Below are positions 9,250 through 17,102 of a DNA stretch of 64,000 nucleotides, one piece after another. A program made the position numbers and the translations under genes. Source of the DNA: Marinobacter zhanjiangensis. GTDB lineage: Bacteria > Pseudomonadota > Gammaproteobacteria > Pseudomonadales > Oleiphilaceae. The DNA is taken from contig NZ_BMXV01000003.1 in the NCBI RefSeq assembly GCF_014651935.1, forward strand, positions 186,001-250,000, given 5' to 3'. The stretch's first letter is position 1; each line of letters opens with the position of its first letter. Below the pieces are notes generated by a model that had not been told where the DNA came from, searched no databases, and was given only the letters and a program-made list of their open reading frames with translations.

Positions 9250-10596
9250 TCAGTATAGCTCTTCGTTGACTGGCAAACCCCTCAGGGAGTTTGGTAAAGC
9301 TTCCTTGATTTCCACATCGATAAAGTTTCCCACCACCTCGGGATTGTCGTGGCGGAAGTTGACGATGCGGTTGTTCTCGGTGCGGCCGGCGTATTCGCCC
9401 GGGTCTTTCTTGGACAGACCGGTGACCAGGATGCGCTGGGTGGTGCCGACCATCTTGCGGCTGATGTCCATGGCCTGCTGGTTGATGCGCTGCTGGAGGA
9501 TCGACAGGCGCTGCTTCTTGAGGTCCATGGGCGTGTCGTCCGGCAGGTCAGCCGCCGGTGTGCCCGGGCGGGCGCTGTAGACGAAGCTGAAGGAGACATC
9601 AAAACCGATGTCGTTGATCAGCTTCATGGTGTCTTCGAAGTCTTTTTCGGTTTCACCCGGGAAGCCGATGATGAAGTCGGACGAGAAGCTGATATCCGGG
9701 CGGATCCTGCGCAGGCGGCGTAGCTTGGACTTGTACTCCAGTGCCGTGTGGCCGCGCTTCATGGCCGCCAGGATGCGGTCGGAGCCGCTCTGTACCGGCA
9801 GGTGCAGGTGGCTGACCAGTTCCGGTACCCGCTCGTAGACGTCGATCAGGGCATCGGAGAATTCCACCGGGTGTGAGGTGGTGTAACGGATGCGGTCGAT
9901 GCCGTCGATGGTGGCGATGACTTCGATCAGCTCCGCCAGGTCCATGGCGTCGCCGTCATGGGTTTCGCCCCGGTAGGCGTTGACGTTCTGGCCCAGCAGG
10001 TTGACCTCGCGGACGCCCTGGCCGGCCAGGTGGGCCACTTCCACGATGACATCGTCCACCGGCCGGCTGACTTCCTCGCCACGGGTGTAGGGCACCACGC
10101 AGAAGGTGCAGTACTTGCTGCAGCCTTCCATGATGGACACGAAGGCGGAGGGACCATCAGCCCCGGGGTCCGGCAGATTGTCGAACTTCTCGATTTCCGG
10201 GAAGCTGACGTCCACGACACCGACGCCATTACCCTTGGTCTTGATCTCGGTGATCATGTCCGGCAGCCGGTGCAGGGTCTGGGGGCCGAAGACCATGTCC
10301 ACGTAGGGCGCGCGGTCGATGATGGCCTGGCCTTCCTGGCTGGCGACACAACCGCCCACGCCGATAATCAGCTCCGGCTTGTGCTTTTTGAGGCTCTTCC
10401 AGCGGCCGAGCTGGTGGAAGACCTTCTCCTGGGCCTTTTCCCGGATGGAGCAGGTGTTCAGCAGCAGGATGTCGGCATCGTCCGGCGTGTCGGTCATTTC
10501 CAACGCCTCGCCGGTTTTGAGCAGGTCCGCCATGCGCGCGGAATCATACTCGTTCATCTGGCAGCCGTGGGTCTTGATGTAGAGCTTCTTGGCCAT
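9250..10596 (-). CDS. miaB: tRNA-2-methylthio-N6-dimethylallyladenosine synthase MiaB
   Basis: Radical-SAM methylthiotransferase that adds the 2-methylthio group to i6A37 in tRNAs reading UNN codons. The first cluster cysteines are C12, C49 and C83 ([27 protein letters not shown]). The radical-SAM cysteines are C159, C163 and C166 (CSKYCTFC). A TRAM domain ends the protein. I use the ATG at 10596 because it gives [13 protein letters not shown], like the E. coli start; the frame also runs back to a TTG at 10605. 448 residues is normal. It leads the minus-strand run to lnt and is divergent from trmH. Confidence 0.97.
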   Translation of the reverse strand: MAKKLYIKTHGCQMNEYDSARMADLLKTGEALEMTDTPDDADILLLNTCSIREKAQEKVFHQLGRWKSLKKHKPELIIGVGGCVASQEGQAIIDRAPYVDMVFGPQTLHRLPDMITEIKTKGNGVGVVDVSFPEIEKFDNLPDPGADGPSAFVSIMEGCSKYCTFCVVPYTRGEEVSRPVDDVIVEVAHLAGQGVREVNLLGQNVNAYRGETHDGDAMDLAELIEVIATIDGIDRIRYTTSHPVEFSDALIDVYERVPELVSHLHLPVQSGSDRILAAMKRGHTALEYKSKLRRLRRIRPDISFSSDFIIGFPGETEKDFEDTMKLINDIGFDVSFSFVYSARPGTPAADLPDDTPMDLKKQRLSILQQRINQQAMDISRKMVGTTQRILVTGLSKKDPGEYAGRTENNRIVNFRHDNPEVVGNFIDVEIKEALPNSLRGLPVNEELY

Positions 10597-10775
10597 GGGT
10601 CTCAACTAACGTGGTGAATTCGGCGCCTGCGGGACGCTGGCAGAATTGAACCGTGTATTATAACGGGGTGGCCACTTATCAACCACCGTTGTCTCGGTTA
10701 GTTGGTAGTCTGTTGTGGTAAACTTCGCCTTCTCCGATCCCGCCATGGGTTATAACAGCAGTAGACGACACCGCC

Positions 10776-11483
10776 ATGACTCCGGAACGCCTTGCCCGAA
10801 TCAAACAGATCCTGGACACCCGCCAGCCCGATATCAGCGTGCTCACGGACCAGGTCCACAAACCCCGCAACCTGTCCGCCATTATCCGCTCCTGCGATGC
10901 CTTTGGCCTGGCCAATATGCACGTGGTGTGGCCGAAGGAGGGCTTTCGCGCGTTCCGCAAGACGGCCGGCGGCAGCTACAACTGGGTGCGGACGCATACC
11001 CATCCCTCCATGGACGATGCCATGGCCTCGCTGAAGACCAGTGGCCACAAGCTCTACGCCGCACAGCTCTCGGACCGGGCCGTGGACTACCGCGAGGTGG
11101 ACTATACGGTGCCCTGCACGGTGATCCTGGGCAATGAAGTGGACGGGGTCAGTGACAGGGCGTCAGACCAGGCGGACAAGCACATTATTATTCCCATGAT
11201 GGGCATGGTGGAGTCACTGAACGTGTCGTCCGCCTGCGCCATTATCCTGTCCGAGGCCCAGCGTCAGCGCCAGCTCGCCGGCCTGTTCGACCAGCGTCGC
11301 CTGCCGGATGACGAGTACATGCGCCTGCTGTTCCAGTGGTGTCAGCCTACGGTCAAGCGCTACTGCGATGACCGCAAACTGCCATACCCGCCGATTGATC
11401 CGGAGACCGGGGAGTTAATCGACGGGGTGGGGTGGATGAATAAGGTACGGCGGCAGCGGCGTCCCGACCTGGTCAATGACTGA
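10776..11483 (+). CDS. trmH: tRNA (guanosine(18)-2'-O)-methyltransferase TrmH
   Basis: SPOUT-class methyltransferase that forms Gm18 in the tRNA D-loop. The three SPOUT motifs are visible: NLSAIIRSCDAFG near the N-terminus, VILGNEVDGVSD in the middle, and IPMMGMVESLNVSSACAIIL, which forms the trefoil knot. The C-terminal extension with CQPTVKRYCDDRKLPYPP fits TrmH (SpoU) rather than RlmB. 235 residues is near the E. coli length. It is divergent from miaB and ends 10 bases before the convergent toxin gene, without a visible terminator. Confidence 0.94.
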   Translation: MTPERLARIKQILDTRQPDISVLTDQVHKPRNLSAIIRSCDAFGLANMHVVWPKEGFRAFRKTAGGSYNWVRTHTHPSMDDAMASLKTSGHKLYAAQLSDRAVDYREVDYTVPCTVILGNEVDGVSDRASDQADKHIIIPMMGMVESLNVSSACAIILSEAQRQRQLAGLFDQRRLPDDEYMRLLFQWCQPTVKRYCDDRKLPYPPIDPETGELIDGVGWMNKVRRQRRPDLVND

Positions 11484-11493
11484 CACCTGACGC

Positions 11494-11799
11494 CTACTGG
11501 TCTTCCAATCGCTTTCGAGCTTGGTATGGGGCTCGTCTCGTATCGAGTATAGCCACAACGCTGACCACTTCGTTTTCTAGATCGTAGTAGATTAGAAAGG
11601 GAAAACGTTTGGCCGGGCAGCAATAGTAGCTGAGCCGCTTTTCGTGAACGCCTGCGAAGAACTCAAGTGATTCGATATCGGTGGTAATGGAATCGAAGAA
11701 GTATTCCCCCAGTCCTTCCAATAATTCGTCATAGAACAGCGTGGCAGTGTCGATATCTCTGACAGCCTCGTCCGTGAGTCTTACTGTCCTGTGTTTCAT
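11494..11799 (-). CDS. RelE/ParE-superfamily toxin
   Basis: A 101-residue protein with the ParE/RelE plan: an N-terminal helix pair (TDEAVRDIDTATLFYDE), a basic strand region KRLSYYCCPAKRFPFLIYYDLENEVVSVVAILDTRR, and a short tail. The FPFLIYYDLENEVVSVVAILDTRR part is typical of plasmid-stabilisation type toxins. It follows its antitoxin with a four-base overlap, antitoxin first. Whether it cuts mRNA on ribosomes (RelE) or poisons gyrase (ParE) cannot be told from sequence. Its base composition looks more AT-rich than the neighbours, which hints at transfer. Confidence 0.85.
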   Translation of the reverse strand: MKHRTVRLTDEAVRDIDTATLFYDELLEGLGEYFFDSITTDIESLEFFAGVHEKRLSYYCCPAKRFPFLIYYDLENEVVSVVAILDTRRAPYQARKRLEDQ

Positions 11800-11999
11800 G
11801 TTTTGGGGCCGCGCTCCTTCAATTGATCAAGATTCAGATAATTCACCTGGTTTTCCTGAATTCGAGAAGTGCGGCGCTGTAGTTCCTCAACATGCCATTC
11901 GGGTGAAGCCGGCAGCTCACTATCGCGGGTCAATGCATCCCAGAGCTGTTCCATGGCCCTGATTTTCTCAAGACTGGTCATGCTGTCGACGTTGTCCAT
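11796..11999 (-). CDS. Antitoxin of the addiction-module (Unstab_antitox-like) type
   Basis: A 67-residue acidic-to-neutral protein: an N-terminal helix (SLEKIRAMEQLWDALTRD) followed by SPEWHVEELQRR, a motif of the short addiction-module antitoxins that pair with RelE/ParE toxins. The middle (RIQENQVNYLNLDQL) would wrap the toxin. No clear DNA-binding domain is visible, as is usual in this class. It starts the operon and overlaps the toxin start. A promoter-like TATAAA and a short palindrome precede it. Confidence 0.82.
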   Translation of the reverse strand: MDNVDSMTSLEKIRAMEQLWDALTRDSELPASPEWHVEELQRRTSRIQENQVNYLNLDQLKERGPKT

Positions 12000-12020
12000 G
12001 GCTTTGTCCGTACATATGAA

Positions 12021-12047
12021 TTTATACCAATAGTATGCATCAGATGC
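12021..12047 (-). promoter_or_regulatory. Candidate promoter and operator of the toxin-antitoxin operon
   Basis: On the minus strand a TATAAA box (12021-12026) lies just upstream of the antitoxin start. The perfect 11-base palindrome GCATCAGATGC (12037-12047) lies next to where a -35 box would be, a usual site for toxin-antitoxin autorepression. The match to a -35 consensus is poor. Confidence 0.35.
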
Positions 12048-12067
12048 TTAACTGGTTCACCATGCCT

Positions 12068-13087
12068 TCACTCGCTGTCTCGTCCTTCCAGATAACGCTG
12101 CAACTGCTCCCGCAAAGCCTTGGGCAGGCGGGTGATGGTGAGCGCGTCCTTGTCACGGTCGTAGTAGACCGCCTGGTTTACCAGATCCGATGAGAATGAC
12201 AGGCTCATGCCACCGCCGGAGCCGGCGATGCGGACCAGTTTCTTTACCTTGCGGTGGTCGGGGTGCAGTACGCCGCTTTCCGGGACTTCGGCGTTCTGCG
12301 AGGCAAATTCCCGGAATCGTTCCGGCTGGTTCTCATCGAGGTAGCCGGACAGGGCGCCGATCTCCACCGGCTCGCCCAGGGCGTGCTGTTCCTTGCAGAA
12401 TTCGTAGGCTTTGGCGCGGACTTCTCCGGCCTTCTCCGGTTCCGAGGTCTTGGCGAAGGCTTCCACGGCGTCCAGGAAGGTGACGGTTTCCTTTTCCACA
12501 TCCACCTGGTTGGTGAAGCCGCACAGGCGGATAAAGAGGTCGCCGCCTTCGCCGGTGCCCCGGCCATGGACCAGGGTCAGGTAATTTTCCGCACTGCTGT
12601 CACCAAGCCAGTCATCCAGTTCGATGCGTACGGCCAGGTTCAGTCGTGACAGGCTCAGTACCTCGGTGGCGTCCAGTGCCTGGTTGTTATCGAAGCGCAT
12701 GGCGCTGTCGGACTCAAGTACCAGCAGATAGGCCACTTCGCCATCGGCCAGAGCCTCGTGCACCAGCATCAGGTGACCGGAGAATTCTTCCTGGGCGCCG
12801 TTGAGCAGTTCCTGGAACTGGCCGAAAAGGCGCTCTGAAAGGGAAGCGAAGGTCTGCTTCTCCTCCATATAATCCTTCAGCCAGGCGCTGAACGGGCTTT
12901 CACCGATATCCTCGGAGAAGCGCCCGTATTTCTTGCCGGGCTTGCTGTTGAACAGCCGTTTCATCTGTTTGTGCAGCATCTCGTAGTCGCCACCGGGTTC
13001 CTGTAGTGGCTCGCCGGTCTGCAGGCGGGCTGGCTGGCCGGGTTGATACTGACTGGCAAAGGCGGTTCGGAGTTGCTTGATGGCCAT
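12068..13087 (-). CDS. ndpA: Nucleoid-associated protein NdpA/YejK
   Basis: YejK-family protein that binds the nucleoid. Of its 339 residues, the N-terminal half carries GKKYGRFSEDIGESPFSAWLKDYM and the C-terminal half KVKKLVRIAGSGGGMSLSFSSDLV, both family landmarks. The frame runs back to 13204, but MAIKQLRTAF from the ATG at 13087 agrees with the family N-terminus and length (about 335). The extra 39 upstream residues would be read from a terminator hairpin. It lies upstream of the toxin-antitoxin pair on the same strand and behind cysN, from which a terminator separates it. Confidence 0.93.
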   Translation of the reverse strand: MAIKQLRTAFASQYQPGQPARLQTGEPLQEPGGDYEMLHKQMKRLFNSKPGKKYGRFSEDIGESPFSAWLKDYMEEKQTFASLSERLFGQFQELLNGAQEEFSGHLMLVHEALADGEVAYLLVLESDSAMRFDNNQALDATEVLSLSRLNLAVRIELDDWLGDSSAENYLTLVHGRGTGEGGDLFIRLCGFTNQVDVEKETVTFLDAVEAFAKTSEPEKAGEVRAKAYEFCKEQHALGEPVEIGALSGYLDENQPERFREFASQNAEVPESGVLHPDHRKVKKLVRIAGSGGGMSLSFSSDLVNQAVYYDRDKDALTITRLPKALREQLQRYLEGRDSE

Positions 13088-13169
13088 AGAAGCGCGAATC
13101 CTGATGGGGTATTGAACGGGCCATGATTTTGCCATGGTGAGGCGGTCAGTAACACGGGTGTAAACGCAA

Positions 13170-13201
13170 ACAGCCCCGGTTTCCGAGAAAACCGGGGCTG
13201 T
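13170..13201 (-). terminator. Rho-independent terminator downstream of cysDN
   Basis: A perfect 12-base stem (13171-13182 with 13189-13200; ACAGCCCCGGTTT-type arm) with a six-base loop lies 29 bases after the cysN stop. On the minus strand the stem is followed by a short T-rich stretch. It would stop cysDN transcripts before ndpA. Confidence 0.8.
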
Positions 13202-13229
13202 CATGTTTACGGGTGGCTGATTCAGGCGA

Positions 13230-14888
13230 TCAGACCCGCTTGTGCCGCATCAGGCCCTGGATCAGCTCGTTGACTGCTCCCGGAATAGCCGCTTCGTCGT
13301 CCGCACTGATGCTGACAGTTGCAACGTCGGTGCCGAGATTGACGGCAACCGCAATCAGGCCGTGTGCGGCCAGCATTTGTGAAGTACGGCGGCGGTCGTC
13401 GGCAGTACCAGCGTTGTCCTCAGTGAGCACCACGGAGGTTTTGCCCTGATCGAACAGGGCCCGCTCCACGGCAACGGCCAGGTCGTCGGCCTTGCGGCCG
13501 TTACAGGCAACGATGGCAGGCTTCTGGGCCAGGCGGCGCTCACGCTCCTCAGCGGTTACCGGATCGAGGGATTCCACCTTGCCGGCGGTACCGGCCACCA
13601 TGCCGGCACCGATGGTGACGTTGGTCAGCCGGTCAATCACGATAAAGCTGCCGGTGGCGTGGTTACGCGGGTAGGCGTCAAACGCGATGGGCTGGCTCAG
13701 GGTCAGCTCGCACAGGCCGATTTCGTTCAGGGCCAGCTGTGTGGGGTTGGCGCGCTGTTCCAGCGTATTCACGTCGGTCTGATGGTGGATCCGTTTCACC
13801 GTGCCAGACGTAAACGTGGGCCCCAGCTTGATGTCATAGAGGCGGCCGGTTTCCAGCGGGGCGTCGGTCATCCAGACGATATTGGCAGTGAAACGATTGC
13901 CCACCTCCGGCTCATCGTCAATCTTGACCAGCATGTCGCCCCGGCTGACATCGATTTCATCATTGAGGGTCAGGGTCACAGCCTGGTCGATGTAGGCTTC
14001 CTCAAGGTTGCCATCAAAGGTGACGACTTCCTTGACGGTGCTGGTACGGCGGGATGGCAGCGCCATCACTTCCTCGCCCGGGCGGATAACGCCGGAGGCG
14101 ATGGTGCCGCAGAAGCCCCGGAAGTTGAGGTTGGGGCGGTTGACGTACTGCACAGGGAAACGGAAATGCTCCAGATTCTTGTCCCGGGATACTTCCACGG
14201 TCTCCAGGATTTCCATCAGCGGCTGGCCGGTGAACCAGGGCATGCTCTCGCTCCTGTTCACCACGTTGTCGCCTTCCAGTGCTGAAATCGGCACGAAACG
14301 GATGTCCTTCAGGCCCAATTTGGCAGCAAAGGCCAGATAGTCTTCCTTGATCTCGTTGAACCGTTGTTCGCTGTAATCCACCAGGTCCATCTTGTTGATG
14401 GCCACCACGATATGGCGAATGCCTTGCAGAGACGCGATAAAGGAGTGCCGGCGGGTCTGGGTCAGCACGCCGTGGCGGGCATCGATCATCAGGATCGCCA
14501 GCTGCGCGGTGGACGCCCCGGTGGCCATGTTGCGGGTGTACTGCTCGTGGCCCGGGGTGTCGGCAATGATGAACTTGCGCTTGTCGGTGGAGAAATAGCG
14601 GTAGGCCACATCGATGGTAATGCCCTGTTCCCGCTCCGCCTGCAGGCCGTCGACCAGCAGGGCCAGATCCAGCTTCTCGCCGGTGGTGCCCATCTTGGCG
14701 CTGTCTGTCTTCAGGCTGGCCATATGATCTTCGTAGATCATCTTGGTGTCGTGGAGCAGGCGGCCGATCAGGGTACTCTTGCCGTCATCGACGCTGCCGC
14801 AGGTGAGCAGGCGCAGCAGCTCCTTGTTCTCGTGCTGTTTCAGGTAGGCCTGAATATCTTCTGCTATCAGATCAGACTGGTGTGACAT
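13230..14888 (-). CDS. cysN: Sulfate adenylyltransferase subunit 1 with a decayed APS-kinase-like C-terminus
   Basis: GTPase subunit of ATP sulfurylase, driving APS formation with CysD. G1 ([10 protein letters not shown], residues 30-39), G3 (DTPGHEQY) and G4 (NKMDLV) are intact, followed by EF-Tu-like beta-barrel domains. At 552 residues it is longer than plain CysN (about 475) and shorter than CysNC fusions (about 630). Residues from about 450 on resemble APS kinase in outline ([34 protein letters not shown]), but the kinase P-loop is replaced by ACNGRKADD and half the domain is missing. I infer a fusion whose kinase has decayed. No frameshift is seen. CysD lies one base upstream. Confidence 0.9.
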   Translation of the reverse strand: MSHQSDLIAEDIQAYLKQHENKELLRLLTCGSVDDGKSTLIGRLLHDTKMIYEDHMASLKTDSAKMGTTGEKLDLALLVDGLQAEREQGITIDVAYRYFSTDKRKFIIADTPGHEQYTRNMATGASTAQLAILMIDARHGVLTQTRRHSFIASLQGIRHIVVAINKMDLVDYSEQRFNEIKEDYLAFAAKLGLKDIRFVPISALEGDNVVNRSESMPWFTGQPLMEILETVEVSRDKNLEHFRFPVQYVNRPNLNFRGFCGTIASGVIRPGEEVMALPSRRTSTVKEVVTFDGNLEEAYIDQAVTLTLNDEIDVSRGDMLVKIDDEPEVGNRFTANIVWMTDAPLETGRLYDIKLGPTFTSGTVKRIHHQTDVNTLEQRANPTQLALNEIGLCELTLSQPIAFDAYPRNHATGSFIVIDRLTNVTIGAGMVAGTAGKVESLDPVTAEERERRLAQKPAIVACNGRKADDLAVAVERALFDQGKTSVVLTEDNAGTADDRRRTSQMLAAHGLIAVAVNLGTDVATVSISADDEAAIPGAVNELIQGLMRHKRV

Positions 14889-14889
14889 T

Positions 14890-15798
14890 TTAGAAGTACC
14901 CTTCCCGCTTTTTCTGTTCCATGGAGCCGGCCGAATCGTGATCGATCACGCGGCCCTGGCGTTCGGAGCTGGTGGCCAGCAGCATTTCCTGGATGATCTC
15001 CGGCAGGGTGTCGGCTTCGGACTCGATGGCACCGGTCAGCGGATAACACCCCAGGGTGCGGAAACGGACCGATTTCATCACCGGCTTCTCGCCTTCCTTC
15101 AGGGGCATGCGGTCATCGTCTACCATGATCAGGGTGCCGTCCCGCTCGACCACCGGGCGCTTGGCTGCATAGTAGAGCGGTACGATCTCGATATTCTCGA
15201 GGTAGATGTACTGCCAGATATCCAGCTCGGTCCAGTTGGACAGCGGGAATACACGGATGCTCTCGCCCTTGTTGATCTTGCCGTTATAGATGTTCCACAG
15301 CTCCGGGCGCTGGTTCTTGGGATCCCAGCGGTGGTATTCATCACGGAACGAGTAGACCCGCTCCTTGGCCCGGGACTTTTCCTCATCCCGGCGGGCGCCG
15401 CCAAAGGCAGCATCGAACTTGTACGTGTCCAGGGCCTGCTTGAGGGACTGGGTTTTCATGATGTCAGTGTGTTTGGCGCTACCGTGGGTGAATGGCCCCA
15501 CGCCCTGCTTCACACCCTCTTCATTGATGTGAACGATGAGGTCCAGGCCGTATTCCTTTGCCTTGCGGTCGCGGAACTCGATCATTTCCCGGAATTTCCA
15601 GGTGGTGTCCACATGCAGCAGGGGGAACGGCGGCTTGCCCGGGTAGAACGCCTTGCGGGCCAGGTGCAGCATGACCGCGGAATCCTTGCCGATGGAGTAG
15701 AGCATCACCGGGTTGTCGAACTCTGCCGCGACCTCCCGGATGATGTGAATGCTTTCAGCTTCCAGTTGCTTGAGATGGGTCAGGTTGTACGTGGTCAT
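14890..15798 (-). CDS. cysD: Sulfate adenylyltransferase subunit 2
   Basis: Catalytic subunit of ATP sulfurylase, making APS from ATP and sulfate. The 302-residue protein belongs to the PAPS-reductase-like fold, with the nucleotide loop [13 protein letters not shown] near residue 38, the [16 protein letters not shown] motif and the C-terminal [24 protein letters not shown] tail, all diagnostic. It is first in a two-gene cysD-cysN operon with a one-base gap. About 180 bases of AT-richer DNA upstream should hold the promoter; I cannot point to a CysB site. Confidence 0.97.
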   Translation of the reverse strand: MTTYNLTHLKQLEAESIHIIREVAAEFDNPVMLYSIGKDSAVMLHLARKAFYPGKPPFPLLHVDTTWKFREMIEFRDRKAKEYGLDLIVHINEEGVKQGVGPFTHGSAKHTDIMKTQSLKQALDTYKFDAAFGGARRDEEKSRAKERVYSFRDEYHRWDPKNQRPELWNIYNGKINKGESIRVFPLSNWTELDIWQYIYLENIEIVPLYYAAKRPVVERDGTLIMVDDDRMPLKEGEKPVMKSVRFRTLGCYPLTGAIESEADTLPEIIQEMLLATSSERQGRVIDHDSAGSMEQKKREGYF

Positions 15799-15979
15799 AA
15801 TTCAGCTCACCGAGTGTCCGATACCGATGCCCGGACAGGGTTCAAATAGGTTCGAATTGAAGGCCGTTACTATATCAGGGGCCAGAACTTATAAGAAGGT
15901 GGGCTAGTAGAGTTTACGGCTATAACAATATGCAGCCAGTCGCCGGCTGGTTATAGTCGATTCAGGCGCAAACCGGGGA

Positions 15980-16447
15980 TCAGAGGCTACGGGCTGTCAG
16001 CAAGCGGTGGACGTACTCGTCCACGTAATCAAACCCCCGACCGTCGAAATCCACGAAGCGGATGCCCAGATGGAATTCATTGCGGGCGACGCGCCGGAGA
16101 TGGGCGATGTGGCAGCGGGCGGACAGCTGTATTGACTGCTCTGCGACCACCGGCACTTCAAAGCGGGCGTTAACATCGACCCAGTCGCCGGGGGCGGGGG
16201 CTCGTTTGCCGGGGATCAGGGTTTCGGTGACTGCAGTGGTGCAGTGGATCAGCATGCCGGAGCGGGACAGATTGCAGATGTCGCATTCGATGGCCGGCTG
16301 GCCGGGGCGGTTGAGGGTAACCTTCAGATCAACATCGACACGTTGCTGGTCCCGCAGATTCGGTTCCGCGGAACGGGGCTTGACCCGCATTGGTTTGGCG
16401 GACTCGATATCGAGTGGCTTTCCCATGGCTTCACCTTGTTCGATCAT
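15980..16447 (-). CDS. PilZ-domain protein
   Basis: A 155-residue cytosolic protein with a single PilZ domain, the receptor fold for cyclic di-GMP. The N-terminal arginine motif appears as RDQQRVDVDLKVTL (about residues 32-45) and the second motif as CNLSRSGMLI, a slight change from the D/N-x-S-x-x-G consensus that still fits. No other domain is visible, so its target is unknown. Two starts are possible: ATG 16447 (AGG five bases before) and ATG 16426 (AAGGTGA before it). It shares the minus strand with gatB but stands behind 655 bases of non-coding DNA. Confidence 0.85.
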   Translation of the reverse strand: MIEQGEAMGKPLDIESAKPMRVKPRSAEPNLRDQQRVDVDLKVTLNRPGQPAIECDICNLSRSGMLIHCTTAVTETLIPGKRAPAPGDWVDVNARFEVPVVAEQSIQLSARCHIAHLRRVARNEFHLGIRFVDFDGRGFDYVDEYVHRLLTARSL

Positions 16448-16480
16448 GTTACCTGTCGTTCCCCGAAGACGGTAACGAAT

Positions 16481-16588
16481 CTCTGAAAAAGCCCCTGGTT
16501 CGCCTCCTGCGATCCTGACAACGGTGTCTCTGTCGGTGTGTCCTTGCCGGTCATTGAATCAACCGGTGCCAGGCCTCTTTTTCAGAGG
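16481..16588. repeat. Inverted repeat upstream of the PilZ gene
   Basis: CTCTGAAAAAG...CCTGG at 16481-16497 is mirrored by CCAGGCCTCTTTTTCAGAG at about 16569-16587. The arms are about 17 bases with a short mismatch and a 70-base interior. It could form the base of a 5' leader structure on either strand; no function is known. Confidence 0.5.
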
Positions 16589-16695
16589 CTCGTGGAAACC
16601 TGTCTAACTTCGGACCAAGATTATTATTTTACATTTCACCGGAGTGTAACTGGTTGATTACTGACCAGCAAGGTAGTGTGTCGTGACCTGTGTCA

Positions 16696-16701
16696 TATAA
16701 T
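16696..16701 (+). promoter_or_regulatory. Consensus -10 hexamer facing the multi-hairpin element
   Basis: A perfect TATAAT in an AT-rich stretch. No convincing -35 lies 17 bases upstream. If active, it would transcribe the hairpin element towards gatB. Confidence 0.25.
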
Positions 16702-16794
16702 TACACATATGTTTGAAGGTTATTCTGCGGTTTTGGAGTGACTATTAATGTCTTCTGTCCGAATGGGGTTGAAGACTGGTTGAATGGTGCCTGG

Positions 16795-17082
16795 GCCAGG
16801 GGGCGGTGCCTTCTTCCCGGACACGCTCCTTACGGCACCCCTTCGGGGTCCGGCCCGCAATCGCAGATTGCGGTCGTGAGGCTATCGCATGAAGCTTTGC
16901 TTCATAATCGCTCGGCCTCACCCCTGTGTTGCTCGGGCTCCGCCCCTCAGTGCTGATGGCTCCTGCGTCGCACTGAGGGTCCGGGGCAGGCCATCCCAGG
17001 CCTGCCCGTGAAGAGCTTTCGCTCTTCACCCATGGCTCCGCACGGTCCCGGAAGAAGATCCCGGCCCCGGGCCCTTCCTGGC
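16795..17082. repeat. Multi-hairpin intergenic element, copy 1
   Basis: The outer arms GCCAGG (16795-16800) with CCTGGC (17077-17082), and CTTCTTCC-GGAC with its complement around 17044-17056, enclose at least six perfect hairpins: ACCCC/GGGGT, GCAATC/GATTGC, ATGAAG/CTTCAT nested within GTGAGGC/GCCTCAC, a 10-base CCCTCAGTGC stem, GGGCAGGCC/GGCCTGCCC and GTGAAGAGC/GCTCTTCAC. It sits downstream of the gatB stop. It shares its plan with the element at 43728-43888: an arm ending in GGAC followed by ACACGC, and a last hairpin before GGTCCCGG. Confidence 0.75.
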
Positions 17083-17102
17083 TTAGTGCTGGACTGTCGC
17101 CA

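Larger units (their letters stand above)
16448..17102. other. 655-base gene-free stretch between gatB and the PilZ gene
   Basis: Three parts are visible. 16448-16590 is the upstream region of the PilZ gene with a long inverted repeat. 16600-16745 is AT-rich and contains a plus-strand TATAAT. 16795-17082 is a GC-rich multi-hairpin element. A 72-codon open frame inside it (16738-16956) shows no family resemblance and is explained by the repeat. I see no tRNA. Confidence 0.7.

Noticed and set aside
11484..11493. Terminator between trmH and the toxin gene
   Set aside because: Only ten bases without dyad symmetry.
13088..13204. 39-residue N-terminal extension of NdpA
   Set aside because: It is read from the cysN terminator hairpin and has no counterpart in the family.
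16738..16956. 72-codon frame in the gap upstream of the PilZ gene
   Set aside because: It runs through the hairpin element, whose inverted repeats explain its sequence; no ribosome site of note.
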